A stretch of DNA of 64,000 bases from Sphingomonas natans (GTDB lineage Bacteria; Pseudomonadota; Alphaproteobacteria; Sphingomonadales; Sphingomonadaceae): positions 124,001-188,000 of the forward strand of contig NZ_JAUOTP010000004.1 of NCBI RefSeq assembly GCF_030546695.1, in the 5' to 3' direction. The notes below the pieces were generated by a model. The model had not been told where the DNA came from and ran no database searches. It was given only the letters and a program-made list of their open reading frames with translations. This document shows, piece by piece, positions 26,540 to 35,100 of the stretch (position 1 is the stretch's first letter; every line of letters begins with the position of its first letter). A program made the translations under genes and the position numbers.

Positions 26540-27039
26540 GGTCGTTCGAACTCCCTGCGGGCGCGATCTAATCGCTTAACGCACGAATTTCCAGAACCGA
26601 TCGGTACAGATGTCCGCAGATCAGACACCGAAGGTGACGTTGCCCGCTTCGTCCATCGCGAAACCCGGTTCCAGGCGATCTCCCACGCATGCCCATCGGG
26701 ATCGGCGACATAGCCGCGAAACCCGCCATGCGCCGGCGCATCGGCCGCACGCAGGATCGTCCCGCCGGCGGCCGCGAGCCGATCGATCAGCGCGGTCACT
26801 TCTTCTTCGGAACCGACATTGTGCGCGAGCGTACTGGCCGGCACCCCCGCCGCCGGCCGCTGCATGTCCGCCGCAAGCTTGTCCGCCAGCCAGGTGCCGA
26901 ATACGATCCCGTTGAGCTGATAGAAGACGATCTCGTCATTCTCGAAAACCGGCGCCCAGCCGAACCCCTCGCCATAAAAACGCTTCGACCGCGCCAGATC
27001 GGCGATGCCGAGCGTGATGACGGAGAGAGCCTGCGGCAT
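26536..27039 (-). pseudogene. VOC (glyoxalase-like) family protein with C-terminal frameshift
   Basis: The VOC fold is clear: VITLGIADLARSKRFYGEGF, FYQLNGIVFGTW and GGFRGYVADPDGHAWEIAWN. After WEIAWN the frame turns into Arg/Ser-rich non-homologous sequence and runs into the cysE start. Adding one base at about 26664-26668 restores PGFAMDEAGNVTFGV and a TGA at 26621, exactly the usual VOC ending. So either a real one-base deletion extended the protein by about 30 residues, or the sequence has an error. Most of the fold is intact, so the product might still work. Confidence 0.85.
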
Positions 27040-27139
27040 TCTGTTGCAACCCGATTGGGCGAAATTGGTTGCTCGCTCTCAGCCCGACGTGACGTCTGCT
27101 TTCGCCCCAGTCGAGGGCATAAAGCAATTGCCGCCACGA

Positions 27140-27250
27140 CCTCCCCTCCCTGGAAGGGAGGGGATTGAGGGGTGGGTCGCCTTCGACGGAGCGCTCCGTT
27201 GGACAGCGACCCGCCCCCCACTCCCCTCCCTTTCAGGGAGGGGAGTGGGG
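27140..27250. repeat. GGGAGGGG-type palindromic element (family D), intergenic copy
   Basis: Hairpins CTCCCCTCCCTGGAAGGGAG and CCCTCCCTTTCAGGGAGG flank an inner GGGTCGC / GCGACCC pair. The wording matches the element inside hrpB. It lies between putA and the VOC gene. The surrounding 27040-27274 holds nothing else I can identify. Confidence 0.85.
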
Positions 27251-27274
27251 ACACCCGCGCAGGCCCGCGAGCGC

Positions 27275-30200
27275 CTACAAATTCAGCAATGCCGGATCGC
27301 CGCCCTGCGCGGTGATATTCACCGATAGCGCCCGCTCCACCGCATAGCGCAGCAGGGCATGCGGCCCGCCGGCCTTCGGGCCCGTCCCCGAAAGCCCCTC
27401 GCCGCCGAACGGCTGCACGCCCACCACCGCGCCGATGATCGAGCGGTTCACATACACATTCCCCGCCGGCACGAGCGCACGCACCTCGTCGGCGAAGCGC
27501 TCGATCCGGCTGTGCACGCCGAGCGTCAGCCCATAGCCGCGCGCCGCCAGCGCGCCCGCCACGTCGGCCAGATCGTCGGGATCGTAGCGATAAACGTGGA
27601 GGATCGGCCCGAACGTCTCGCGCTCGAGGAAATCGGGACGCGGCACCTCGGCGATGACCGGTGCGAAATAGCTGCCCTTCGCCCCCCACGCGCCCACATC
27701 CAGGCGCCGCACGATCTTCGCCTCGCGCTGAAGCCGCACGACATGGCTTTCCAGCGCCGCGCGCGCCTCTGCATCGATCACCGGGCCGATATCGGTCGCC
27801 GGATCGGCCGGATCGCCGACCACCAACGTCTCCAGCGCGCCCGCGATCGTCGCGATCAGCTCGTCCGCCGAGTCCTTCGCCACGAACAGCACGCGCAAAG
27901 CCGAGCATCTCTGCCCCGCCGATCCGATCGCCGAGGCGATCACGTCGTCCACCACCTGCTCGCGCAATGCGGTCGTGTCGGCGAACAGCCCGTTCAATCC
28001 GCCCGTCTCGGCGATGAAGGGCAATATCGGCCCGTCACGGTCGGCCAGCTGGCGATTGATTGCGCGCGCCGTATCCGTGCCGCCGGTGAAGGCCACGCCC
28101 GCCACGAAGGAATGCCCGCACAAGGCCGCGCCCACCGTCGCCCCGTCGCCCGGCAGCAAGGCCAGCAGATCGGGATCGAGCCCGGCTTTGTGGAACAGCC
28201 GCACCGCCTCGGCCGCCACGAACGGCGTCTGCTCGGCGGGCTTGGCGAGCACGGCATTGCCCGCCGCCAGCGCCGCCGCGATCTGTCCGGTGAAGATGGC
28301 CAGCGGGAAATTCCACGGGCTAATGCACGCGAACACGCCGCGCCCGCGCAGCTCGAGGCTGTTGGTCTCGCCGACCGGCCCCTTGAGCACCTCGGCGCCT
28401 GCGAATTGCACCTCGGCGAGATGCGCATAATAACGACAGAAATCGACCGCCTCGCGCACCTCGGCGACGCCATCGTTGAGCGTCTTGCCGCCCTCGCGCG
28501 CGAGCAGCGCGACGAGCCGGTCCATGTCCGCCTCCAGCGCGTCGCCCATCGCCCGCAGCACGCGCGCCCGGCCCCGCCCCTTCAGCGCATCCCAGCGCGG
28601 CTGCGCGGCCTTGGCGCGCTTCGCCGCCATGTCGATGTCGGCCACTGTCGCTTCGCTGACGCCGCCGAGCAGCACCGTCCCATCGACCGGGCTCATCATC
28701 GGCTCCGCGCCTTTGCCGGCGAGCAATTTGCCGCCGACGATCGGCCCTGCAGACAGCGTCTCGTTCGCCAGCGCCGCGGTCGCCTTCGCCGCACGCTCGC
28801 GCTCAGACCCGATCGAATAATCGCGCCCGAGCGGGTTCTTGCGCTCGACCCCATAGATGTCCGCGGGCAGCGCGATCTTCGGATGCGGCCCCGGCTGCGC
28901 CTCCACCGCCGCGATCGGATCGGCGACGACCAGTCCAGCCGGCACCGCATCGTTCAGCAGCGCGTGGACGAAGCTCGTATTCGCACCATTCTCCAGCAGG
29001 CGACGCACCAGATAGGGCAGCAATTCTTCATGCCCGCCGACCGGCGCATAGGCCCGCAGCCGCGCCGCCCCGCCCAGCCCCGCCGAGCGATAGAGCGCCT
29101 CGCCCATGCCGTGCAGCCGCTGATGCTCGATCGTCACGCCCGCCCGCTCGGCCATCAGCCGCACCGCTGCCAGCGTATGCGCATTGTGCGTCGCGAATTG
29201 CGGATAGAGGTGCGGGCTCGCCGCGACCAGCGCGTCGGCGCAGACGAGATAGGACAGGTCCGTCGCCGGCTTGGTCGTGAACACCGGATAGCCCGGCCGC
29301 CCCGCCACCTGCGCGCGCTTGATCTCGCTGTCCCAATAAGCGCCCTTGACGAGCCGGACCATGATCCGCCGCCCCGTCTCCTCGGCGAGCCCTCGCAGCG
29401 CCTCGATCACCGCGAGCCCGCGCTTCTGATAGGCCTGCACGACCACGCCGAGCCCGGTCCACGCGCCAAGCTCAGGCTCGCGCGCCAAGCGATCGACGAG
29501 CTTCAGCGACAGGACGAGCCGATCCGCCTCCTCGGCATCGATCGCGAAGTTGAGATCGTGCGCCGCCGCCAGCACCGCCAGCCGCCTGAGCCGCGGATAC
29601 AGTTCCTCCCAGACGCGCGTCTCCTGCACCGCCTCGTAGCGCGGGCATAGAGCCGAGAGCTTGACCGAAATGCCGTGCCCGTCCTCGGGCGTCAGCCCCG
29701 CCCCGCGCGCCTTGCCCACCGCCGCGACGGCGCGCGCATAGATCTGCTCGTAGCGCTCGGCATCGGCCGCGGTCCGCGCGCCCTCGCCCAGCATGTCGAA
29801 CGAGCAGAGATAGCCCTCCTTCTTCGCCCGAGACAGCGCCGCCTCGATCGTCCGCCCCAGCACGAACTGCTCGCCCATCATCCGCACCGCCGCGCCCACC
29901 GCCTGGCGGATCACCGGCTCGCCCAGCCGCGCCGTCATCCGTTTGAGGAAGCCGGGCAGATCGCGCTTCGCCTCGTCGTCGACATCGACGAGCTTGCCCG
30001 TCAGCATCAGCCCCCAGGTCGAGGCGTTGACGAACAAACTGTCCGATTGCCCCAGATGCGCCGCCCAGTCGGCCGATCCGATCTTCTCGGCGATCAGCCG
30101 GTCGCGCGTCTCGGCATCGGGGGTCCGCAGCAGCGCCTCGGCGAGGCACATCAGCGCCAGCCCCTCGCGCGTGCCGAGCGAGAATTGCTGGAGGAAGCTC

Positions 30201-30388
30201 TCGACCACCCCCTGCTTCTCGGCCGACGCGCGCGCCGCCTCGACGAGCCGCGTCGCCTCCGTGGCCACGCGCCGCCGTTCCTCGGCCGAGAAAGGCTGCG
30301 CGGCGAGCAAAGCGCGCACGGCCTCGCTCTCGTCGCGATATTTGAGGGCGTCGAGCGCGTCCCAGCGCGCGGGATCATAGGTCGTCAT
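27275..30388 (-). CDS. putA: Bifunctional proline dehydrogenase / P5C dehydrogenase
   Basis: 1037 residues from ATG 30388. It converts proline to glutamate. The PRODH half shows RIMVRLVKGAYWDSEIKRAQ and YLVRRLLENGANTSFV. The aldehyde dehydrogenase half shows SPWNFPLAIFTGQ (oxyanion Asn), the general-base Glu in AETGG and the catalytic Cys in SAGQRCSALRVL. It lacks the N-terminal ribbon-helix-helix DNA-binding domain of E. coli PutA, so it is an enzyme-only form. A usual Q after AETGG is Leu here (GGLNGLF). An amino-acid catabolism neighbour, phhA, lies upstream. Confidence 0.95.
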   Translation of the reverse strand: MTTYDPARWDALDALKYRDESEAVRALLAAQPFSAEERRRVATEATRLVEAARASAEKQGVVESFLQQFSLGTREGLALMCLAEALLRTPDAETRDRLIAEKIGSADWAAHLGQSDSLFVNASTWGLMLTGKLVDVDDEAKRDLPGFLKRMTARLGEPVIRQAVGAAVRMMGEQFVLGRTIEAALSRAKKEGYLCSFDMLGEGARTAADAERYEQIYARAVAAVGKARGAGLTPEDGHGISVKLSALCPRYEAVQETRVWEELYPRLRRLAVLAAAHDLNFAIDAEEADRLVLSLKLVDRLAREPELGAWTGLGVVVQAYQKRGLAVIEALRGLAEETGRRIMVRLVKGAYWDSEIKRAQVAGRPGYPVFTTKPATDLSYLVCADALVAASPHLYPQFATHNAHTLAAVRLMAERAGVTIEHQRLHGMGEALYRSAGLGGAARLRAYAPVGGHEELLPYLVRRLLENGANTSFVHALLNDAVPAGLVVADPIAAVEAQPGPHPKIALPADIYGVERKNPLGRDYSIGSERERAAKATAALANETLSAGPIVGGKLLAGKGAEPMMSPVDGTVLLGGVSEATVADIDMAAKRAKAAQPRWDALKGRGRARVLRAMGDALEADMDRLVALLAREGGKTLNDGVAEVREAVDFCRYYAHLAEVQFAGAEVLKGPVGETNSLELRGRGVFACISPWNFPLAIFTGQIAAALAAGNAVLAKPAEQTPFVAAEAVRLFHKAGLDPDLLALLPGDGATVGAALCGHSFVAGVAFTGGTDTARAINRQLADRDGPILPFIAETGGLNGLFADTTALREQVVDDVIASAIGSAGQRCSALRVLFVAKDSADELIATIAGALETLVVGDPADPATDIGPVIDAEARAALESHVVRLQREAKIVRRLDVGAWGAKGSYFAPVIAEVPRPDFLERETFGPILHVYRYDPDDLADVAGALAARGYGLTLGVHSRIERFADEVRALVPAGNVYVNRSIIGAVVGVQPFGGEGLSGTGPKAGGPHALLRYAVERALSVNITAQGGDPALLNL

Positions 30389-30431
30389 GGGCGATAGCTG
30401 GCCCCGTTGAAGCCCCTCGGCAACCCCACCG

Positions 30432-30542
30432 CCGTTCGGTTCGAGCAGCATCAAGCTTGTCGAAATGCGTCCGTCGAGAACGCCCGCGCTGACTTCTCGA
30501 CTGCGTTCTCGGCTTCGCTCGAACTCCGCTCGAATCGAACGG
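30432..30542. repeat. Inverted intergenic repeat, family C copy 2
   Basis: Starts CCGTTCGGTTCGAGC and ends GCTCGAATCGAACGG, with internal TTGTCGA / TTCTCGA pairs. Degenerate relative of the perfect repeat at 24191-24301. It separates phhA from putA. Confidence 0.8.
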
Positions 30543-30550
30543 AGACGGCG

Positions 30551-31405
30551 TCAGCCGCCGCGCATCCTCGCCTGCGTGCCCAAGTGGAATACCCGATCCC
30601 CCGCGAGCACCGCATCCGGCTCGAGATCAGCCATGTCTTCGACCGCATCATACAAGGGCCCGAAATCCGTCTCCAAGGTCTGCCGCAGCAGATCCTCGAA
30701 ACTCGGAATCACGAAATAGCTCTGCTGGTAATCGTCGATCCGGTAGCGCGTCCGCATGATCCGCTTGAGATCGAAGCCGATCCGATTGGGCGAAGGATCG
30801 TCGAGCGCGAACATGCTCTCGCCGAACGACGAGACGATCCCCGATCCGTACAATCGCAGGCCGTCCGGCCCCGCGATCAGCCCGAACTCGACCGTATACC
30901 AGTAAAGCCGCGACAGCCGCTCGATCGCGCCCAGCCCGCCCGCGCGCTGCCCACCGCGGCCATAGGCCTGCATATAATCGGCGAACATCGGGTTCGCGAG
31001 CAGGGGCACATGCCCGAACACGTCGTGGAAGACGTCGGGCTCCTCCAGATAATCGAGCTGGTCGGGCCGGCGGATGAAGCGCCCCGCGACGAAGCGCCGG
31101 TTGGCGAGATGATCGAAGAACACCGCATCGGGCACGAGCCCCGGCACCGCCACCACCTGCCAGCCCGTCGCCGCCATCAGCCGCGCGGACAGGGCCTCGA
31201 AATCGGGAATGCCCGGCCGGTCCATCCGCAGCAGATCGAGCCCGGCCAGAAATTCAGGCGTCACCCGCCCCGGCAGCATCGCCGCCTGCCGCGCGAACAG
31301 CCTATCCCACATCGCATGTTCGGCGGGCGTGTAGCGCGCCCAATCCTGCGGGACCGTCCAGTCGGCGGCGGCGCCTTCGGGCAACGAGGCCGACGATTCG
31401 CTCAC
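30551..31405 (-). CDS. phhA: Phenylalanine 4-monooxygenase
   Basis: 284 residues. It hydroxylates phenylalanine to tyrosine with a pterin and non-haem iron. Iron ligands are seen as the two His in EEPDVFHDVFGHVPLL and the Glu in YWYTVEFGLI. The GTG start at 31405 overlaps the TGA of the upstream TPR gene (GTGA), implying translational coupling. Length agrees with bacterial enzymes lacking the regulatory ACT domain. No pterin-recycling gene (phhB) is adjacent. Confidence 0.95.
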   Translation of the reverse strand: MSESSASLPEGAAADWTVPQDWARYTPAEHAMWDRLFARQAAMLPGRVTPEFLAGLDLLRMDRPGIPDFEALSARLMAATGWQVVAVPGLVPDAVFFDHLANRRFVAGRFIRRPDQLDYLEEPDVFHDVFGHVPLLANPMFADYMQAYGRGGQRAGGLGAIERLSRLYWYTVEFGLIAGPDGLRLYGSGIVSSFGESMFALDDPSPNRIGFDLKRIMRTRYRIDDYQQSYFVIPSFEDLLRQTLETDFGPLYDAVEDMADLEPDAVLAGDRVFHLGTQARMRGG

Positions 31406-32346
31406 CCGACTCCCAGCTCCTTCGCCGCCGCGTCGATCCGCCCGAGCGCGCTTGCATCGCCCGCAAACGCGGCCCGCGCCTTCGCGCGCGCGTCCTTGGC
31501 GCCGGCCGCGTCGCCCAGCACGAGCTTCGCGCGCATCAGCCGGATCCAGCCTTCCTCGTCATGCGGCTGCTGCGTGAGCCGCGCGGCGAGGCGATCGACC
31601 ATGCCGCGCGCCAGCGCATCCTGCTGCGTCGGCGTCATCCGCGCCGCATCCTGCATCTGGTTGGGCGTCGGCCCGGGAATCGCGTCGCTCGCCACGCTCA
31701 CCGGCGCAGGCGCGGTCGGGATCCGCCCGGCGACATCGATCTTCTCGCGCTTGGAGACCTTCTCGATCAGCGTCCGGATCGATTCGGCATAAGGCGCATC
31801 GGCCGGCGCATCGCGCAGCACCGCGATCCAGTCATCGATCGCGCCCTTGTGATCGCCCTGCAGATCCTTGCGCACCGCGAGAAAATAGCGCGCGCGCGCA
31901 TCCTTGGGATCGATCTCGACCGCGCGGCCAAACGCATGCGCGGCATCGTCGTCGACGCCCTTCTGGTGCGCATAGACGAGCGTCTCGCCCAGCGCGGACC
32001 ACAGGCTTGCGTCGCGCGGCGCCTGCTCGGTCGCGCGCGCATAGGCCTTCGCCGCATCCGCGAATCGGTTGAGGTTGAAATAGGACCAGCCGAGCATCCG
32101 CCAGCCTTCGGTGTCCTTGGGGTTCGCCTTCAGCTTGGCTTCCAGCGCCGCGATCATCCCGCTGACGTCGCCCGGCGTCGCGGCGGGCGCCGCTGCGCTC
32201 GGCGCCGCGCCCTTGTCCACTCCGCCCTCGCGATAGCGCAGCCCCAGCGCGACGACCGCCGCCACGCCCGCCAGCACCAGCGCGTACAGCCCGATCCGGC
32301 TCGCCCCGAAACCGCCCCCGTCCGCCAATTCCCGCTCTCCCCCCAA
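31402..32346 (-). CDS. TPR protein, CcmI/CycH-like cytochrome c maturation factor
   Basis: 314 residues from TTG 32346 (GGAG 8 bases upstream). One N-terminal membrane span (IGLYALVLAGVAAVVALGL), then tetratricopeptide repeats: EGWRMLGWSYFNLNRFADAA, DASLWSALGETLVYAHQKG and DARARYFLAVRKDLQGDHKG. A further pair follows near the C-terminus (EEGWIRLMRAKLVLGD). This layout resembles the C-terminal part of CcmI/CycH, which presents apocytochrome c. It is divergent from the multihaem locus at 32417-38680, 70 bases away, where ten c-type haem sites need maturation. Confidence 0.82.
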   Translation of the reverse strand: MGGERELADGGGFGASRIGLYALVLAGVAAVVALGLRYREGGVDKGAAPSAAAPAATPGDVSGMIAALEAKLKANPKDTEGWRMLGWSYFNLNRFADAAKAYARATEQAPRDASLWSALGETLVYAHQKGVDDDAAHAFGRAVEIDPKDARARYFLAVRKDLQGDHKGAIDDWIAVLRDAPADAPYAESIRTLIEKVSKREKIDVAGRIPTAPAPVSVASDAIPGPTPNQMQDAARMTPTQQDALARGMVDRLAARLTQQPHDEEGWIRLMRAKLVLGDAAGAKDARAKARAAFAGDASALGRIDAAAKELGVG

Positions 32347-32358
32347 AATCCACTCCCC

Positions 32359-32388
32359 CTCTAGCCTCCCGCCGCAGGGATGCTAGAG
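32359..32388. promoter_or_regulatory. Inverted repeat in divergent intergenic region
   Basis: CTCTAGC at 32359-32365 and GCTAGAG at 32382-32388, 16 bases apart, in the only 70 bases between the TPR gene and the oxidoreductase gene. It could be an operator for one or both transcripts. No convincing promoter boxes are visible. No CRP-like TGTGA-N6-TCACA is present. Confidence 0.45.
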
Positions 32389-32416
32389 CAAGCACAGGGG
32401 AAGTGGGGGGACATCC

Positions 32417-34915
32417 GTGACGATGCATCGCGTCGCCATTATTGGGTCGGGACCGGCGGGCCTGAGCGCTGCCGCGCATGCCGCCGCTTTGGGCCTTGAT
32501 CATGTGCTGATCGAGAAGACCGATCACCTCTCCGATACGATCTACAAATATCAGAAGGGCAAGCACGTCATGGCGACGCCGGCCCAGCTGGTGTTGCGAT
32601 CGGATCTCGATTTTGCGGCGGGCAAGCGCGAGGTGATTCTCGGCGCCTGGAACGAGGGTACCGAAGGCCACAAGGTCAACGTGCTGATGGAGGCGGAGGT
32701 CGTCGCCGTCACCGGCCAGGCTGGCGATTTCACGATCAGCATCAAGGGCAAGCCCGATGTGAAGGCCGAGACGATCGTGCTCGGCATCGGCACGCAGGGC
32801 AATCCGAACCGGATGCGCTGCCCGGTCGATGACAATGCCACCGTCCAATATACGCTCGACGATCCCGCCGAATATATCGACGAACATATCACCGTCATCG
32901 GCGGCGGCGATGCGGGGATCGAGAATGCGCTCGGCCTGATCGCCGATCCCGAGCAGCGCAACACCGTCACGCTCGTCAATATCGGCGCCGATTTCCCGAC
33001 CGCCAAGGACGCGAACGTCAAGCTGCTGATGGCCGCCGAGGCCGAAGGGCGGATGACGGTGATGCGCGAGACCAACACCGCCGCGATCGGCGCAGACACG
33101 ATCACTTTCGATGCGCGCGACGGATCGGTCACCGTGCCGTGCAACCGCACGATCGCGCGGATCGGCTCGGCCCCGCCGCGCGCCTTCGTCGAGGCATGCT
33201 GCGCGAGCTTCGAGGACAAGGACGGGCGGAAGTCGGTCGTCCCCGGCACCGGCGTCCAGTTCGCGAGCGCTGATCGCATCTCGTACCCGAAGCTCACGCC
33301 GACCTTCGAATCGACCGTCCCCGGCATCTTCGTGATCGGCGCGCTCGCGGGCTATCCGCTGATCAAGCACTGCATGAACCAGGGCTATGACGTCATCGAG
33401 TTCATCGCCGGCAATACAGCGCTGAAGCCCGCCGACGAGCCGATCCTCGAACAGAAGTTCTCAGGCCTCCCGAGGGGCCTCGCGCGCACCGACGATGTCA
33501 CCGGCTGGCTCGATTATCTGCGCGAGCATGTCGAGATCCTCCACGATCTCTCGCCGCTGCAGATGCGCGAATTCATGCTCGACAGCGAGATCGCGGCCTT
33601 TGCCGCGGGCGAGACGATCTTCCGTCGCAACGATCCCGGCTCGTCGCTGTTCGCGGTCGCCGCCGGCGCGGTCGCGGTCGAGGTCGCGCCCGGCACCGAC
33701 GTGATGATCGGCGAGAGCTCGATCTTCGGCGAGGTCGGCTTGATCTCGGGCCGCCGCCGCGGCTCGACCGTGCGCGCCGCCAAGCCCTGCGTCCTGCTCG
33801 AAATCCCGCGCTCGGCCGCGCTCAAGCTGATGAGCCAGGTGCCCGCGGTGAAGCGCACAATCATCCGAATCTCCACCGAACGGCAATTGCTGCAGATGTT
33901 CGGCTCGGGGCTGACCCCCGCCGATCTCGCCGATGTGATGACGCATTCGGAGATCAAGCAGATCAAAGCCGGCGAGGCGATCCTCGTCGAGGGCGACGAG
34001 GGCCGCGACATCTATGTCGTCCGCTCGGGCTCAATGATCGTCGAGAAGAAGGTCGGCGGAAAGCCGATCTTCCTCTCCTATCTGCCCGCCGGCTCCTATG
34101 TGGGCGAGATGGCGCTGATCGACGGCGGCACGCGCACCGCCACCGTTCGCGCCGCGATCCGCTCCGAAGTGCTGCGCATCGACGGCGACGCCTTCGCCGC
34201 CTTGCTCCAGAAGCATCCGGCGCTGCTGGAGCGCGCGACGCGCGACATGGCCGCGCGCCGCCAGGTCAACGGCTTCATCGAGGATCGCAAGGCCGATTTC
34301 GGCGGCGCGGTCGACATGTATTCCTCGGTCGCCAACTTCCTCATCGAGAATGGCATCGGCGAAGCGACCGACGTGCTGCTGATCGACGAGAAACTCTGCG
34401 TCGGCTGCGACAATTGCGAGAAGGCCTGCGCCGACAGCCACGAGGGCCTGTCGCGCCTCGATCGCGAGGCCGGCCGCACCTACGCGCATCTCCACGTCCC
34501 GACCTCGTGCCGCCATTGCGAGCATCCGCACTGCATGGCCGATTGCCCGCCCAACGCGATCCATCGCGGCCCGGACGGCGAGGTTTTCGTCGACGACAGC
34601 TGCATCGGCTGCGGCAATTGCGCGCGCAACTGCCCGTATGGCGTGATCCGGCTCGACAAGGTCCCGCCCAAGAAGCCGGGCCTGCTCTCGTGGCTGCTCT
34701 TCGGGCGCGGCCCCGGGCCGGGCGAGCCCTCGCACAAATGGTCGCACGACAATATGCCCGCCGGCGTCGAGAAGCCGAAGAAGGCGATCAAGTGCGACAT
34801 GTGCTCGGGCATAGACGGCGGCCCCGCCTGCGTCCGCGCCTGCCCGACCGGCGCGGCGATCCGCGTCGCTCCGGAGGAATTTTTGACGGTGGCGCGACTG
34901 GGAGCGGAGCGGTGA
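32417..34915 (+). CDS. FAD oxidoreductase fused to two cNMP-binding domains and a four-cluster ferredoxin
   Basis: 832 residues from GTG 32417 (GGGGGGA upstream). Domains in order: FAD Rossmann site GSGPAG (residues 10-15); a second dinucleotide site GGGDAG (163-167); an FAD C-terminal motif GIFVIGALAGYPL (303-315). Then come two cyclic-nucleotide-binding domains at about 385-490 and 500-610. Their phosphate cassettes are FGEVGLISGRRRGSTVRA and VGEMALIDGGTRTATVRA, both keeping the Glu and Arg. The C-terminus is a DmsB-like ferredoxin with 16 Cys in four groups (661-671, 698-710, 729-739, 793-809). It lacks the CxxC disulfide of thioredoxin reductase. Expected role: NAD(P)H-driven electron entry, gated by a cyclic nucleotide. 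No signal peptide, so cytoplasmic. Confidence 0.92.
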   Translation: MTMHRVAIIGSGPAGLSAAAHAAALGLDHVLIEKTDHLSDTIYKYQKGKHVMATPAQLVLRSDLDFAAGKREVILGAWNEGTEGHKVNVLMEAEVVAVTGQAGDFTISIKGKPDVKAETIVLGIGTQGNPNRMRCPVDDNATVQYTLDDPAEYIDEHITVIGGGDAGIENALGLIADPEQRNTVTLVNIGADFPTAKDANVKLLMAAEAEGRMTVMRETNTAAIGADTITFDARDGSVTVPCNRTIARIGSAPPRAFVEACCASFEDKDGRKSVVPGTGVQFASADRISYPKLTPTFESTVPGIFVIGALAGYPLIKHCMNQGYDVIEFIAGNTALKPADEPILEQKFSGLPRGLARTDDVTGWLDYLREHVEILHDLSPLQMREFMLDSEIAAFAAGETIFRRNDPGSSLFAVAAGAVAVEVAPGTDVMIGESSIFGEVGLISGRRRGSTVRAAKPCVLLEIPRSAALKLMSQVPAVKRTIIRISTERQLLQMFGSGLTPADLADVMTHSEIKQIKAGEAILVEGDEGRDIYVVRSGSMIVEKKVGGKPIFLSYLPAGSYVGEMALIDGGTRTATVRAAIRSEVLRIDGDAFAALLQKHPALLERATRDMAARRQVNGFIEDRKADFGGAVDMYSSVANFLIENGIGEATDVLLIDEKLCVGCDNCEKACADSHEGLSRLDREAGRTYAHLHVPTSCRHCEHPHCMADCPPNAIHRGPDGEVFVDDSCIGCGNCARNCPYGVIRLDKVPPKKPGLLSWLLFGRGPGPGEPSHKWSHDNMPAGVEKPKKAIKCDMCSGIDGGPACVRACPTGAAIRVAPEEFLTVARLGAER

Positions 34916-35100
34916 GCGCCGTGCCTGCGAGCCCCGCCGCCCCCCGCCCCTCCCCGTTCGCTTCGAGCGAAGGTTCGAGCCTGCCGAGAACCGTAGTCGA
35001 GAAGGCACGCTCGAGGCATGTTCTCGACGGTCGCATCTCGACAAGCTCGATGCTGGTCGAACCCAACGGATGGCGCGAAACATCGGAGGGCCCGCGCTGA
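34912..35100 (+). other. 62-codon linking frame containing a family C repeat
   Basis: A frame opens at GTG 34912, overlapping the oxidoreductase TGA as GTGA. It closes at TGA 35098-35100, overlapping the next ATG as TGATG. The encoded peptide is low-complexity and two thirds of it is repeat DNA, so I do not call it a gene. It could still carry ribosomes across the gap by termination-reinitiation. Confidence 0.4.
34954..35069. repeat. Inverted repeat, family C copy 3, inside an operon
   Basis: Begins CCGTTCGCTTCGAGCGAAG and ends GCTGGTCGAACCCAACGG with internal TTCTCGACGG / CTCGACAAGC segments. It lies between the oxidoreductase and the b-type cytochrome-like gene in a co-directional set, so it may set relative expression through mRNA folding. 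Confidence 0.8.

Noticed and set aside
27359..29650. A 763-codon plus-strand frame opposite putA
   Set aside because: Antisense shadow of PutA; Arg/His-rich composition and no start signal.
32417..34915. Annotation of the first redox protein as thioredoxin reductase
   Set aside because: The redox CxxC is missing and 16 ferredoxin cysteines are present; only the flavin fold is shared.
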